A DNA stretch of 58,412 nt from an uncultured Pelagibacteraceae bacterium (GTDB lineage Bacteria > Pseudomonadota > Alphaproteobacteria > Pelagibacterales > Pelagibacteraceae), in NCBI GenBank assembly GCA_902515485.1, contig CABXUR010000005.1, forward strand, positions 1 through 58,412, written 5' to 3'. How positions within the stretch are numbered: position 1 is the stretch's first letter; each line of letters starts with the position of its first letter. This document shows positions 30,540 to 42,315 of this stretch, in pieces. A model generated the notes under the pieces. It made no database searches. It was not told the DNA's origin and saw nothing but the letters and a program-made list of their open reading frames with translations. The translations under genes and the position numbers were made by a program.

Positions 30540-33455
30540 TTATTCAAAAACCTTGTTAATTATTTCTTGTTGTTGAGAAATGTGCCTCTTCGCATATCCA
30601 GTTGCTGGGGATGCATCAGGGCTTCTTCCTATATAATAAATTTCGTTATTATTAGCCTTAATAGTATCTAATGTCCATTGGATATAATCTCTAACCGAGA
30701 ACCAAGCACCCATGTTTTTTGGTTCTTCCTGACACCAGAAAAATTTAGCATTTTTTGCAAATGGTTTTAGCTCATTTACTAATGCTTTTGCAGGAAATGG
30801 ATAAAGTTGCTCTATTCTAAACAATATTACATCATCTTTTTTAAGTTTTTCTCTAGCATCTAGTAGATCAAAATAAACCTTACCTGAACATAAAATAACT
30901 TTTTTAATTTTTGAGCTATCTTTCAATTGAATAAAACCTTTTGATTTTGGATCAATTGCATGGTCCCATAATATTCTATGAAAAGAATTTTTCTTACTAA
31001 AATCTTCAAGATTAGAAATACAATATTTATTTCTTAATAAAGATTTAGGTGTCATCATAACTAGAGGTTTTCTAAAATCTCTATGCATCTGTCTTCTTAA
31101 AGCATGAAAATAATTTGCAGGCGTTGTGCAGTTCATGACTTGCATATTATCATTCGAGCATAATTGTAAAAATCTCTCTAATCTTGCTGATGAATGTTCT
31201 GGCCCTTGACCTTCATATCCGTGAGGTAACAACATAACAATTCCAGAAGCTCTTTTCCACTTTCTCTCCCCTGATGCAATAAATTGATCAATTACAACTT
31301 GTGCACCATTTGCAAAATCTCCAAACTGTGCTTCCCAAATTGTAAGCGTATTTGGCTCCACTAAACTATATCCATATTCAAAACCTAAAACAGCTAATTC
31401 TGACAAAAAGCTATCAACTACTTCAAATTGTTTTTGATTTTTAGAAATATTATTTAAAGGAACATAGCGGCTATTATCTTTTTGATTTCTTAATACTGAA
31501 TGTCTTTGACTAAATGTTCCTCTTCCTGAGTCTTGGCCGACTAATCTAACCGGGTATCCTTCCTCTAATAATGATCCAAAAGCTAAAGACTCAGCTGTAG
31601 ACCAATCTATATTAGATCCATTTTTAACTGTTTCTTTCCTAGCATTTAATATTTTAACAATTGTTTTGTGTAATTCTAATTCTTTAGTTGATGAGTTTAT
31701 TTTCTCTGAAATTTCAAAAAGTTTATTTGTATCAGCACCTGTGACACCTCTTTTATCTTTTCCTTTTTCAGGTTTATATGCTGACCATGTGCCTTCAAAC
31801 CATGCAATTTTAGGTTTATAATCTTTTGCATTTTTAAACTGATCATCAAGCAAATCTTTAAATTTTTTAATAGCCTTTTTTAAATCTTCATTAGAAATTG
31901 TTCTTTTATCTATTAAGTTTTTTCCATAAACTTTCACTGGTGAGGGATGGGATCTAATTTTTTCGTACATCAATGGTTGAGTAAATGATGGTTCGTCACC
32001 TTCGTTATGACCAAATCGTCTGTAGCAAATTAGATCAACAACTACATCTCTATTAAATTTCAATCTAAATTCTGTTGCAATTCTAGCCGCATAAACAACA
32101 GCTTCTGGATCATCTCCATTAACATGAATAATTGGTGCATCAACCATTTTAGCAACATCTGATGGATATGGAGAAGAACGTGCAAATCTTGGACTTGTTG
32201 TAAATCCTATTTGGTTGTTAACTATAATATGGATTGTTCCACCAGTATTATGCCCAGGCAGACCTGACATAGCAAAACATTCAGCTACAACACCTTGTCC
32301 AGCGAAAGCCGCATCACCATGAATTAAAATTGGAATTACTTTATTTCTTTCTTTGTCTTTATGAAAAAATTGTTTTGCTCTAGTTTGACCCAGAACGACT
32401 GGATTAACAGCTTCTAAATGTGAAGGATTATCAGTTAAACTTACATGAACAGAGTTTCCATCAAACTCTCTATTAGAGGATGCTCCTAAATGATACTTAA
32501 CATCACCCGCGCCATCTTCTAAGGAAGCTTCAAACTCACCTGCAAATTCATTAAATATTCTTTTGTAAGATTTCTGTAAAACGTTTGCTAAAACATTTAA
32601 TCTTCCTCGATGAGACATTCCTATCTTAACTTCTTTCACTTTAGACTGGCCACTTATTTTAATTATCTGCTCTAAAGCAGGTATCAAGCTTTCTCCACCG
32701 TCTAAACCAAATCTTTTTGTACCCACATATTTAGTTGCTAAAAATTTTTCAAAACCTTCAGCTTGGATTAATTTATTTAAAATAGCTTCCTTACCATTTT
32801 TAGTAAATTGAAGAGCATTATCATCTTTTTCAATTCTGTCTCTAAACCACTTTCTTTCTGTTGGATTTGAAATATGCATATACTCATAACCTATGGGCCC
32901 ACAATAAGTTTTTTTTAGAAATTTTAATATCTCTTTTATATTTGCATGCTCTCTATTTATTATTCCATTAAGAAAAATTTTTTTGTTGTAATTTTCTTTT
33001 TTAAAACCGTAAAACTCAGGGTGTAATTCGTCTAAATATTCTGACACTCTCATATTTAATGGATCAAGATTAGCTAATAAATGACCTCTTAATCTATAAG
33101 CACGAATAAGTGATACTGCACTTATAGAATCTTTATTAGAGTTTGCTAACAACTGATAATTAAATTTTGCAGATCCATCTATTTCATCGTTTTCATGATT
33201 ATTTTCATTTTTATCAATTTTTTTTTGAAGCTCATCTATGTCAATTTTTGATTTTGAGGGTCCCCAAGATGGACCCCTAATTTCTTGAACAATAATGTTT
33301 AATTCTTCTCCTATACTTTCAAAATAATTGAGCCAGCTTTCTGGTAAATCTTTATCCTTATTGATAAATTTCAAATACATTTGCTCAATGAAAGCACTAT
33401 TGGATTTGCTTAGAAATGAAGTTTTTTCGAATTCAAGATTATTTGATGATGACAT
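30540..33455 (-). CDS. sucA: 2-oxoglutarate dehydrogenase E1 component
   Basis: This 971-residue thiamine-diphosphate enzyme decarboxylates 2-oxoglutarate in the TCA cycle. Visible segments include SFLSKSNSAFIEQMY at the N terminus, SHRGRLNVLANVL, HGDAAFAGQGVVAECFAMS, YRRFGHNEGDEPSFTQP, and LLPHGYEGQGPEHSSARLER. I chose ATG 33455: the frame stays open to 33524 but that would overlap sucD and add residues not seen in the family. No well-spaced Shine-Dalgarno is present. Confidence 0.96.
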   Translation of the reverse strand: MSSSNNLEFEKTSFLSKSNSAFIEQMYLKFINKDKDLPESWLNYFESIGEELNIIVQEIRGPSWGPSKSKIDIDELQKKIDKNENNHENDEIDGSAKFNYQLLANSNKDSISAVSLIRAYRLRGHLLANLDPLNMRVSEYLDELHPEFYGFKKENYNKKIFLNGIINREHANIKEILKFLKKTYCGPIGYEYMHISNPTERKWFRDRIEKDDNALQFTKNGKEAILNKLIQAEGFEKFLATKYVGTKRFGLDGGESLIPALEQIIKISGQSKVKEVKIGMSHRGRLNVLANVLQKSYKRIFNEFAGEFEASLEDGAGDVKYHLGASSNREFDGNSVHVSLTDNPSHLEAVNPVVLGQTRAKQFFHKDKERNKVIPILIHGDAAFAGQGVVAECFAMSGLPGHNTGGTIHIIVNNQIGFTTSPRFARSSPYPSDVAKMVDAPIIHVNGDDPEAVVYAARIATEFRLKFNRDVVVDLICYRRFGHNEGDEPSFTQPLMYEKIRSHPSPVKVYGKNLIDKRTISNEDLKKAIKKFKDLLDDQFKNAKDYKPKIAWFEGTWSAYKPEKGKDKRGVTGADTNKLFEISEKINSSTKELELHKTIVKILNARKETVKNGSNIDWSTAESLAFGSLLEEGYPVRLVGQDSGRGTFSQRHSVLRNQKDNSRYVPLNNISKNQKQFEVVDSFLSELAVLGFEYGYSLVEPNTLTIWEAQFGDFANGAQVVIDQFIASGERKWKRASGIVMLLPHGYEGQGPEHSSARLERFLQLCSNDNMQVMNCTTPANYFHALRRQMHRDFRKPLVMMTPKSLLRNKYCISNLEDFSKKNSFHRILWDHAIDPKSKGFIQLKDSSKIKKVILCSGKVYFDLLDAREKLKKDDVILFRIEQLYPFPAKALVNELKPFAKNAKFFWCQEEPKNMGAWFSVRDYIQWTLDTIKANNNEIYYIGRSPDASPATGYAKRHISQQQEIINKVFE

Positions 33456-33489
33456 CTCTTTTTTTAATATAGTCTTATGATAATTTTTT

Positions 33490-34365
33490 TCAATTAGACA
33501 GTTTATTAAATAAAGTTTTTCCAATTATTGATGGTGATTTAGCAACAGTAATTCCAGATTCTTCCATCTTTTTAATTTTATCTTCAGCTCCACCCTTTCC
33601 ACCTGAGATAATAGCACCAGCATGGCCCATTCTCCTACCCTTAGGGGCTGTTACACCTGCAATAAATCCAACTATCGGTTTCTTAATTGTATGGTTTTTA
33701 ACAAAATCTGCTGCTTCTTCCTCTGCTGTTCCTCCAATTTCTCCAATCATCAAAATAGACTCGGTCTCATCATCATTTAAAAATAAATCCAAACAATCAA
33801 TAAAGTTCGTTCCGTTAATTGGATCTCCACCTATACCAATGCATGTTGACTGACCTAAACCGTTTTCAGTTGTTTGTGCGACTGCCTCGTAAGTAAGTGT
33901 TCCAGACCTTGACACAATTCCAACTGATCCTCTTTTATGAATATTTCCTGGCATAATTCCAATTTTGCATTCATCAGGTGTAATTATTCCTGGACAATTT
34001 GGTCCTATCAATCTACTTTTAGATCCATTTAATTTTTGTCTTACTTTAAGCATATCCTGGACTGGGATACCTTCAGTAATGCAAACAATTAATTTTACAG
34101 ATGCATCAATCGCTTCGATAATTGCAGCAGCAGCAAATTTAGCAGGTACATAAATCATTGTTGCATCTGCCCCAACACTATCTTTTGCTTCGATAACACT
34201 ATTAAAAACAGGTCTATCTAAGTGTTTTTGACCACCTTTTTTTGGAGTTACTCCTCCAACTAAATTTGTTCCATATCTTATTGCTTGTTCAGAATGAAAA
34301 GTTCCATGTGCACCTGTAAAACCTTGGCAAATTACTTTCGTATTTTTGTTTACTAAAACAGACAC
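33490..34365 (-). CDS. sucD: Succinyl-CoA synthetase alpha subunit
   Basis: This 291-residue subunit has the CoA-binding Rossmann domain ([18 protein letters not shown]) and [11 protein letters not shown]. The phosphohistidine H248 lies in [16 protein letters not shown]. With SucC it converts succinyl-CoA to succinate with substrate-level phosphorylation. The start is GTG at 34365, one base after sucC. Confidence 0.97.
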   Translation of the reverse strand: MSVLVNKNTKVICQGFTGAHGTFHSEQAIRYGTNLVGGVTPKKGGQKHLDRPVFNSVIEAKDSVGADATMIYVPAKFAAAAIIEAIDASVKLIVCITEGIPVQDMLKVRQKLNGSKSRLIGPNCPGIITPDECKIGIMPGNIHKRGSVGIVSRSGTLTYEAVAQTTENGLGQSTCIGIGGDPINGTNFIDCLDLFLNDDETESILMIGEIGGTAEEEAADFVKNHTIKKPIVGFIAGVTAPKGRRMGHAGAIISGGKGGAEDKIKKMEESGITVAKSPSIIGKTLFNKLSN

Positions 34366-34366
34366 G

Positions 34367-35527
34367 TTATTTTATTGCCTCAACAATTTTTTTTGCTGCA
34401 TCGTCTAAATTTTCAGCAGATATCAATTTTAATCCTGAGTTATCTAATATTTCTTTTCCCTCTTTAAAATTTGTTCCTGCAAGTCTAACTACTAGTGGAA
34501 CACTAATGTTTATTTCTTTTGCTGCATCAACGACACCTTGTGCAAGAACATCACATCTCATTATTCCGCCAAAAATATTAACTAAAATTCCTTTAACGTT
34601 TTTATCTAATAAAATTATCTTTAAAGCTGCTGAAACTTTTTCTTTTGAAGCACCACCACCAACATCTAAAAAATTAGCTGGCTCTTTTCCATATAATTTT
34701 ATTATATCCATAGTTGCCATTGCTAACCCTGCTCCATTAACCATACAGCCAATACTTCCATCTAATTTTATATAAGCTAGATCGTGCTTGCTGGCTTCTA
34801 TTTCAGTTGGATCTTCTTCATTTAAATCTCTTAACTCAACAATCTCAGGATGTCTAAATAAAGCATTTGAATCAAAGTTTACTTTTGCATCTAAACAAAT
34901 TACTTTTTCTTCTTTAGTTAAGATTAATGGATTAACCTCAACCATATTTGCATCTGTACTTATAAACATTTGATAAATTGATTTTATTAGCGAAATTCCT
35001 TGTGTTTTTGCACTATCATTTAAGTTGAAAATATTAATTATCTCCTCACAATCTTTGTCAGAAATTTCATTACCAATATCAACTTTAGTTGTTATGATTT
35101 TCTCAGGCGAGTTACTTGCTACTTCTTCAATATCCATTCCACCCTGGTCACTAGATATAAAAGCTATTTTAGAACTAGCTCTATCGACTAAACAAGACAA
35201 ATAAAACTCTTTATCAATATTTGATGATTCTTCTACATATAGTCTTTTTACTTCTCTTCCTTCAGGACCTGTTTGATGAGTAACTAAGATTTTTCCCATC
35301 ATCTCTTTTGCTGCCTCACTTAAATCTTCAATAGTATCTAATATTTTTACTCCCCCTGCTTTTCCTCTTCCACCTGCATGGATTTGGGCTTTTAAAACAT
35401 ATTTTTTTGTATTAAGTGATTTTGCTTTTTCAACCAGATCATCAACTGTAAGACCAAATACTCCTTCTGGTACAACTGCCCCATATTTTTTTAAGATTTG
35501 TTTTGCTTGATGCTCGTGTATGTTCAT
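34367..35527 (-). CDS. sucC: Succinyl-CoA synthetase beta subunit (ADP-forming)
   Basis: This 386-residue ATP-grasp subunit starts [16 protein letters not shown]. It has [37 protein letters not shown] and [17 protein letters not shown], followed by the INIFGGI-type loop [12 protein letters not shown]. It binds nucleotide and succinate. It starts 2 bases after mdh and precedes sucD by 1 base. Confidence 0.97.
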   Translation of the reverse strand: MNIHEHQAKQILKKYGAVVPEGVFGLTVDDLVEKAKSLNTKKYVLKAQIHAGGRGKAGGVKILDTIEDLSEAAKEMMGKILVTHQTGPEGREVKRLYVEESSNIDKEFYLSCLVDRASSKIAFISSDQGGMDIEEVASNSPEKIITTKVDIGNEISDKDCEEIINIFNLNDSAKTQGISLIKSIYQMFISTDANMVEVNPLILTKEEKVICLDAKVNFDSNALFRHPEIVELRDLNEEDPTEIEASKHDLAYIKLDGSIGCMVNGAGLAMATMDIIKLYGKEPANFLDVGGGASKEKVSAALKIILLDKNVKGILVNIFGGIMRCDVLAQGVVDAAKEINISVPLVVRLAGTNFKEGKEILDNSGLKLISAENLDDAAKKIVEAIK

Positions 35528-35529
35528 TA

Positions 35530-36501
<972 letters not shown>

Positions 36502-37995
36502 TTATTTCATTGTTGGCATTACAAATTCCGCATTTGAACGAATACCTGATGGCCATCTTGAGGTTACTGTTTTTAATTTTGTATAAAATTTAATTCCTTC
36601 CATACCATGCATTGCACTATCTCCAAATAAAGACCTTTTCCATCCTCCAAAGCTATGAAACGCCATTGGAACTGGGATTGGAACATTAATACCAACCATA
36701 CCTACTTGTATCTTGCTTGCAAAAGTTCTGCCTGCATCTCCATCTCTAGTATAAATACTTACACCATTTCCATACTCATGATCATTAATCAATTTAGCTG
36801 CTTCCTCAAAAGTTTTTACTCTAACTACTGATAAAACAGGACCAAATATTTCCTCTTTGTAAATTCTCATTTCTTTTGAAACATGATCAAATAAACATCC
36901 ACCGATATAGAATCCATTTTCATAACCTTGAAGTTTTAAATTTCTTCCATCTACAACTAGTTTTGCTCCTTCGTCAACACCAAGGTCCACATAACTTTTC
37001 ACTTTTTCTAAATGCTCTTTAGTTATCAAAGGTCCCATTTCAGATGTTTTATCCATTCCTGGGCCAACTTTTAAAGCTTCAGCTTTTTTTGATAGCCTTG
37101 ATACTAATTCATCACCTATATCTCCAACCGCAACAGCAACTGATTGAGCCATACATCTTTCACCAGCAGAACCATATGCTGCGCCCATCAAACCATTTAC
37201 AGCACCATCTAAATCGCAGTCAGGCATAACTACTAAATGATTTTTAGCTCCACCTAAAGCTTGGACTCTTTTTTCATTTTTAGCTGAATTTTCGTAAATA
37301 TATTTAGCAATAGGTGTTGAGCCTACAAAACTTACTGCTTTTATATCTTTATTTTCTAAAATCGCATCAACAGACTCTTTATCACCATTAACAACGTTAA
37401 ACACTCCATCTGGAAGTCCTGCTTCTTTTAAAAGTTCTGCTAACTTAATAGCACATGAAGGATCTTTTTCTGATGGTTTAAGTATGAATGTATTTCCACA
37501 TGCTATGGCAAGTGGGAACATCCACATTGGTACCATTGCTGGAAAGTTAAAAGGTGTTATTCCGGCCACAACACCTAATGGCTGTCTCATTGACCAACTA
37601 TCTACATTTGTTCCAACATTTTCTGAAAATTCACCCTTTAATAAATGAGGAATTCCACACGCAAACTCAACGACCTCTAGTCCTCTAGTTAATGAACCTT
37701 GAGCATCTTCATAAACTTTACCATGTTCAGAAACAATTAATCTTGTGAGCTCATCAGAGTTTTTTTCAATTAATTCTTTAAATTTAAACATTACTCTTGC
37801 TCTTTGAAGAGATGGTTTTAATGACCAAGTTTCAAAAGCTTTTTTTGCAACTTCAACTGCTTGATCTAGATCTGATTTTGAAGCAAGTCTTACTGCTGAC
37901 TCTTGCTCTCCAGTTGCTGGATTATAGACTTTACCTTTTTTATCTGATGAACCAGGAATAATTTTTCCACCTACAAAGTGTTCTATTAATCTCAT
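36502..37995 (-). CDS. mmsA: Methylmalonate-semialdehyde dehydrogenase (CoA-acylating)
   Basis: This is a 497-residue aldehyde dehydrogenase. GVVAGITPFNFPAMVPMWM, GSTPIAKYIYENSAKNEKRV and GSAGERCMAQSVAVAVG (C281 nucleophile) are features of the CoA-acylating MmsA/IolA subfamily. It converts methylmalonate or malonate semialdehyde to propionyl-CoA or acetyl-CoA. Malonate semialdehyde can come from 3-hydroxypropionate, an acrylate and DMSP-cleavage product, as well as from valine, beta-alanine or inositol breakdown. It sits between sdhB (39-base gap) and mdh (9 bases), inserted in the TCA run. The substrate in this organism is inferred. Confidence 0.92.
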   Translation of the reverse strand: MRLIEHFVGGKIIPGSSDKKGKVYNPATGEQESAVRLASKSDLDQAVEVAKKAFETWSLKPSLQRARVMFKFKELIEKNSDELTRLIVSEHGKVYEDAQGSLTRGLEVVEFACGIPHLLKGEFSENVGTNVDSWSMRQPLGVVAGITPFNFPAMVPMWMFPLAIACGNTFILKPSEKDPSCAIKLAELLKEAGLPDGVFNVVNGDKESVDAILENKDIKAVSFVGSTPIAKYIYENSAKNEKRVQALGGAKNHLVVMPDCDLDGAVNGLMGAAYGSAGERCMAQSVAVAVGDIGDELVSRLSKKAEALKVGPGMDKTSEMGPLITKEHLEKVKSYVDLGVDEGAKLVVDGRNLKLQGYENGFYIGGCLFDHVSKEMRIYKEEIFGPVLSVVRVKTFEEAAKLINDHEYGNGVSIYTRDGDAGRTFASKIQVGMVGINVPIPVPMAFHSFGGWKRSLFGDSAMHGMEGIKFYTKLKTVTSRWPSGIRSNAEFVMPTMK

Positions 37996-38034
37996 GAATA
38001 CGGTCTTTTAAATCAAAATTTCTTGTTAGTCTAT

Positions 38035-38814
38035 TTAAACATTAGCTACAGCAATCATTTTTTTAATTTCTGCAATTGCTTTTGCTGGATTCAAGCCTTT
38101 TGGACAAGCACTTGTACAGTTGAGGATAGTATGACATCTATAAAGTTTTAATTCATCAGCAACCTTCTTTAATCTAGCTTTTCTTTCCTCATCTCTGCTA
38201 TCAACAATCCACCTATATGCTTGAAGCAAAACTGCGGGACCTAAATATTTATCTCCATTCCACCAATAACTTGGGCAAGATGTTGAACAGCACGCGCACA
38301 TTATGCATTCATATGCACCATCAAGTTTTGCTCTTTCTTCTTTTGATTGGAAAATTTCATTTGTATCCTTTGTTGAATTATTTTTTAACCAAGGTTCAAT
38401 TGATTGATATTGTTTATAAAGACCATCAAGATCTCCAATTAAATCTCTCTTAACCTTTAAGTGCGGTAGTGGATAAATATCTATATCACCATCTATTTCA
38501 GCATGTGGTGTTGTACAAGCAAGACCATTTTTACCACCCATATTCATCGCACAAGATCCACAAACTCCATGTGCACAAGATCTTCTATAGGCTAATGTTG
38601 GATCAATTTCATTTTTAATTTTATTTAAAATATCTAAAACTTTTGAAGGACAATTATCCATATCAACTTCATATGTATCAATTCTAGGATTTTCTTCTGT
38701 AGAAGGATCCCATCTATAAACATTTACTTTTCTAATATTTTTTGATCCAGTTTTATCTTGATAATATTTACCTTTAATTACTTCAGAATTTTTAGGTAAA
38801 TTTATTTGAACCAT
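38035..38814 (-). CDS. sdhB: Succinate dehydrogenase iron-sulfur subunit
   Basis: This 259-residue subunit carries three clusters. The 2Fe-2S ligands are in [14 protein letters not shown] with a later Cys (GLAC), the 4Fe-4S ligands in [16 protein letters not shown], and the 3Fe-4S ligands in [17 protein letters not shown]. All expected cysteines are visible. It passes electrons from SdhA to ubiquinone. Its start overlaps the sdhA stop by 1 base. Confidence 0.97.
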   Translation of the reverse strand: MVQINLPKNSEVIKGKYYQDKTGSKNIRKVNVYRWDPSTEENPRIDTYEVDMDNCPSKVLDILNKIKNEIDPTLAYRRSCAHGVCGSCAMNMGGKNGLACTTPHAEIDGDIDIYPLPHLKVKRDLIGDLDGLYKQYQSIEPWLKNNSTKDTNEIFQSKEERAKLDGAYECIMCACCSTSCPSYWWNGDKYLGPAVLLQAYRWIVDSRDEERKARLKKVADELKLYRCHTILNCTSACPKGLNPAKAIAEIKKMIAVANV

Positions 38815-40589
38815 TAATACACTCTTTCTTGTGGTGGAAAGTATTGTACTTCATTAGTTAAAGTAGATTTGTGTACTTCTCTATAACTTATTTTTGTATT
38901 CTTACCATCACACCAAGCTAGTGTATGTTGCATAAATTTTTCATCATCTCTTTTTGGATAATCATCTCTTGCGTGAGCTCCTCTACTTTCTTTTCTGTGG
39001 TAGGCAGAATCAACTGTAGCTACAGCTTGTCTAATCAAATTATCAAACTCTAAAGTTTCTACTAAATCTGTGTTAAATACTAACGATCTATCTTTGACTG
39101 AAATAGAGTCCATTCCATCATAAGTTTTTCTGATTTCATCAACACCTTCTTTAAGATTTTTTTCAGTTCTAAAAACTGCACATTTTGATTGCATTGTTTT
39201 TTGCATAGCAAGTCTTAGATCTGCTGTACTGTTTTCACCTTTTGCATTTCTAAGTTTATCAAACCTATCCAAACATTTTTGAGTTTCAGTTTCTCCAATT
39301 TTCTCATGTGGAGTTCCTGGTTTTACTAATTCAGCTGCTCTTTTTGCTGCTGCTCTTCCAAATACAACTAAATCAATTAAAGAATTAGATCCTAATCTAT
39401 TGGCTCCATGAACGGAAACACACGCAGCTTCTCCAATTGCCATCAATCCAGGAACAGTTTTTTCAGAACCATTCACTGTCATAACCTCTCCTTTATAATT
39501 TGTTGGAATACCACCCATATTGTAGTGAACAGTAGGCACTACAGGAATTGGTTCTTTAGTTACATCTACATTTGCAAATAATCTGGCAGCATCAGTAATT
39601 CCTGGCAATCTGCTTTCAATGATTTCTTTATCTAAATGACTTAAGTTCAAATGAACATGATCTTGATCTTTACCAACTCCTCTTCCTTCATTAATTTCAA
39701 TTGACATTGATCTACTTACTACATCTCTCGATGCTAAATCTTTTGCACTTGGAGCATATCTCTCCATGAACCTTTCACCTTTTGAATTTGTAAGGTAGCC
39801 ACCTTCTCCTCTGGCACCTTCTGTTATTAAAGTACCGTGACCATATATTCCTGTTGGATGAAATTGTACAAACTCCATATCTTGTAATGGAAGTCCAGCT
39901 CTTAAAACCATAGCATTACCATCGCCCGTACACGTATGTGCAGAAGTTGCTGAGTAATAAACTTTTCCATACCCACCAGTAGCAATAATTACTGAATGCG
40001 CCCTAAATCTATGAATTGTTCCATCATTTAAATTCCAGGCGATTAATCCTTTGCACTCACCATCTTTCATTAATAAATCCAGTGCAAAATATTCTATAAA
40101 AAATTCTGTATTGTGTTTTAAAGCTTGTCCATAAAGAGTATGTAGAATTGCATGACCTGTTCTATCAGCGGCAGCACAAGTTCTTTGTACTATCCCATTA
40201 CCATAATTTTTTGTCATTCCTCCAAATGGTCTTTGATAAATCTTTCCTTCTTCTGTTCGACTAAAAGGCACACCATATTTTTCTAGTTCAATTACTGCTT
40301 TGGGTGCTTCTTTACATAAGTACTCAATGCTATCTTGATCACCTAACCAATCTGCACCTTTGACAGTATCATACATATGCCATCGCCAATCATCTTCTCC
40401 CATGTTTCCAAGAGCAGCTGAAATACCTCCTTGTGCTGCAGATGTATGGCTTCTTGTTGGAAAAACTTTTGAGATACACGCAGTTTTTAAACCAGCCTCA
40501 CTTAAGCCAACAGCAGCCCTTAGGCCTGATCCTCCAGCACCTAATACTACAACGTCATATTCGTGATCTATAATTTTATAAGCACTCAT
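38814..40589 (-). CDS. sdhA: Succinate dehydrogenase flavoprotein subunit
   Basis: This 591-residue subunit oxidises succinate to fumarate. The FAD-binding motif is [15 protein letters not shown], and the covalent-FAD histidine lies in [39 protein letters not shown] and the [13 protein letters not shown] segment hold substrate-site residues. Length and motifs are typical. It overlaps sdhD and sdhB by 1 base each. Confidence 0.97.
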   Translation of the reverse strand: MSAYKIIDHEYDVVVLGAGGSGLRAAVGLSEAGLKTACISKVFPTRSHTSAAQGGISAALGNMGEDDWRWHMYDTVKGADWLGDQDSIEYLCKEAPKAVIELEKYGVPFSRTEEGKIYQRPFGGMTKNYGNGIVQRTCAAADRTGHAILHTLYGQALKHNTEFFIEYFALDLLMKDGECKGLIAWNLNDGTIHRFRAHSVIIATGGYGKVYYSATSAHTCTGDGNAMVLRAGLPLQDMEFVQFHPTGIYGHGTLITEGARGEGGYLTNSKGERFMERYAPSAKDLASRDVVSRSMSIEINEGRGVGKDQDHVHLNLSHLDKEIIESRLPGITDAARLFANVDVTKEPIPVVPTVHYNMGGIPTNYKGEVMTVNGSEKTVPGLMAIGEAACVSVHGANRLGSNSLIDLVVFGRAAAKRAAELVKPGTPHEKIGETETQKCLDRFDKLRNAKGENSTADLRLAMQKTMQSKCAVFRTEKNLKEGVDEIRKTYDGMDSISVKDRSLVFNTDLVETLEFDNLIRQAVATVDSAYHRKESRGAHARDDYPKRDDEKFMQHTLAWCDGKNTKISYREVHKSTLTNEVQYFPPQERVY

Positions 40590-40915
40590 TAATTTAGATT
40601 AAATAAAAATATAATTGTTAATAATGGAATAACTATAGCAGATAAAAATAATAGTCTGTTTGCGACATTTTTGATTTTATGATCACCAATATAGTCTTCA
40701 AATACCTCACTTATACTAAGTGCTGAAAAAAAATATGCAAAAACTATAAATAAGCTAAATAAAAATTTACTAGTTGGATTTGTAAAAAATTTTAAAACTT
40801 CTAAATAATTTTGATTATAAATTGCAATAAAATTTAAAATAAACCAAATCATTAAAGGTAACAAAATGATTGATGAGATTTTTAAGAAAATCCATTTTTT
40901 TGTAGCTAAATTCAT
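40589..40915 (-). CDS. sdhD: Succinate dehydrogenase membrane anchor subunit SdhD
   Basis: This is a 108-residue protein with three predicted transmembrane helices (about 11-32, 50-72, 86-107). The conserved DY of the quinone site is present at D74-Y75 in [10 protein letters not shown]. The residue 12 before this Tyr is the axial haem histidine in E. coli (His71); here it is F63 in AYFFSALS. The gene is assigned from its place in sdhCDAB, length and topology. It starts on the base after the sdhC stop. Confidence 0.88.
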   Translation of the reverse strand: MNLATKKWIFLKISSIILLPLMIWFILNFIAIYNQNYLEVLKFFTNPTSKFLFSLFIVFAYFFSALSISEVFEDYIGDHKIKNVANRLLFLSAIVIPLLTIIFLFNLN

Positions 40916-41299
40916 TTAAATAAAATTTTTCCCTATTAAATAAATTAAAATAGTCAAGGCAACAGAGCCAAAAATAACAGCTATTCCTGTTATTCGAGTT
41001 GTTTTTAATTCAAATCCATAACCCATGTCCATTATCAGATGTCTAATTTCACTAAGAATTTGAAAACTAAATGACCAAGCTAAACCAATAGCAAAAAGCT
41101 TTCCTAATAAAGAATTAAAAAATAAATTTATGATACTATAACTTGAGTCTCCTAAAATTAACATTGATGCCCAAATACAAATTAATGTTATTGCTATAAT
41201 ATTAATTATGCCAGTTATTCTATGAGAGATAGAAACTAAAGATGAAATATGCCATCTATAGATTTGTATATGTGGAGATAATGGGCTTTTATTTTCCAT
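40916..41299 (-). CDS. sdhC: Succinate dehydrogenase cytochrome b556 subunit SdhC
   Basis: This 127-residue protein has three transmembrane helices. SPLSPHIQIYRWHISSLVSI and SHRITG retain the Ser-x-x-His-Arg quinone-site pattern, and IRHLIMDMGYGFE matches the family motif. The axial haem histidine expected 7 residues before this RH (E. coli His84) is Q80 here (FQILSEIRH). It overlaps asd by 11 bases at its start. Confidence 0.93.
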   Translation of the reverse strand: MENKSPLSPHIQIYRWHISSLVSISHRITGIINIIAITLICIWASMLILGDSSYSIINLFFNSLLGKLFAIGLAWSFSFQILSEIRHLIMDMGYGFELKTTRITGIAVIFGSVALTILIYLIGKNFI

Positions 41300-42296
41300 A
41301 AAAGTTATTTTTAATTAATTTTTCTGCTATCTCAACTGCATTTAAAGCTGCGCCTCTTAAAAGGTTATCTGAAACAATCCACATATTTAATCCATTATTT
41401 AAAGTTTTGTCTTCTCTTATTCTTGAAATAAAAGTTTCATCTCTTCCTTCAGCTTCTAATGGAGTTATATAACCTCCATCTAATCTTTCATCTACTACTT
41501 TACAACCTTCAAAATCATCAAGAGCCTCTCTCACTTTTTCTAATGTGAAAGGTTTTTCTAATTCAATATTAACTGACTCTGAATGAGAAACTAAAACAGG
41601 AAGTCTAACACAGGTAGCTGTTAATTTTATTTTGCTGTCTAAAATCTTTTTTGTCTCATTAGTCATTTTGAGTTCTTCTTTTGTGTAACCATCATCTGAA
41701 AAAACATCAATATGAGGAATTGCATTAAATGCAATTTGCTTTGTAAAATTTTTAGATTCAACTTTTTTTTGATTTAAAGATAATCTTGTCTGATCAATAA
41801 GTTCATCCATTGGTGCTTTACCACCGCCTGAAACTGATTGATAAGTCGACACAACTATCCTTTTAATTGTAAATAAGTCATGTAACGGTTTAAGCGCAAT
41901 TACTAATTGTGCAGTAGAACAGTTTGGGTTTGCAATAATATTTTTTTTTATATTGTTTAAATGATCTGAATTAACTTGAGGTACTATTAAAGGAACATCT
42001 GGATCCATTCTATAAAAGCTGGAATTATCTATTACTAAAGAATGTTCGGCAGCTTTTTCAGCAAATTTTTCTGAAATTTTTCCTCCAGCTGCAAAAAAAG
42101 TTATTTTTGCTTTAGAAAAATCAAAAGTTTCAAGATTTAAAACTTCATGTTCGTTACCAAGAAAATTTATCTTAGAACCTGCACTTCTAGAAGACGCTAA
42201 CAAGTATAAATTATCAATTGAAAGCTCTTTCTTTTCAAGAACTTCAAGTATTTTTCTACCCACATTACCAGTGGCACCAACGATCGCTATATTCAT
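41289..42296 (-). CDS. asd: Aspartate-semialdehyde dehydrogenase
   Basis: This 335-residue enzyme reduces aspartyl-4-phosphate to the semialdehyde, the branch to lysine, threonine and methionine. Motifs: IVGATGNVGRKILEVL, FFAAGGKISEKFA, NPNCSTAQLVIAL with nucleophile C126, and TYQSVSGGGKAPMDEL. The C-terminal GAALNAVEIAEKLI is typical. It lies 19 bases after dmdA and its 3' end overlaps sdhC, so it bridges the DMSP and TCA blocks. Confidence 0.96.
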   Translation of the reverse strand: MNIAIVGATGNVGRKILEVLEKKELSIDNLYLLASSRSAGSKINFLGNEHEVLNLETFDFSKAKITFFAAGGKISEKFAEKAAEHSLVIDNSSFYRMDPDVPLIVPQVNSDHLNNIKKNIIANPNCSTAQLVIALKPLHDLFTIKRIVVSTYQSVSGGGKAPMDELIDQTRLSLNQKKVESKNFTKQIAFNAIPHIDVFSDDGYTKEELKMTNETKKILDSKIKLTATCVRLPVLVSHSESVNIELEKPFTLEKVREALDDFEGCKVVDERLDGGYITPLEAEGRDETFISRIREDKTLNNGLNMWIVSDNLLRGAALNAVEIAEKLIKNNFYGK

Positions 42297-42315
42297 GATT
42301 ATGTTAAAACTTATA

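Noticed and set aside
33456-33524. N-terminal extension of SucA
   Set aside because: It overlaps the end of sucD and has no family counterpart; ATG 33455 fits the SucA start.
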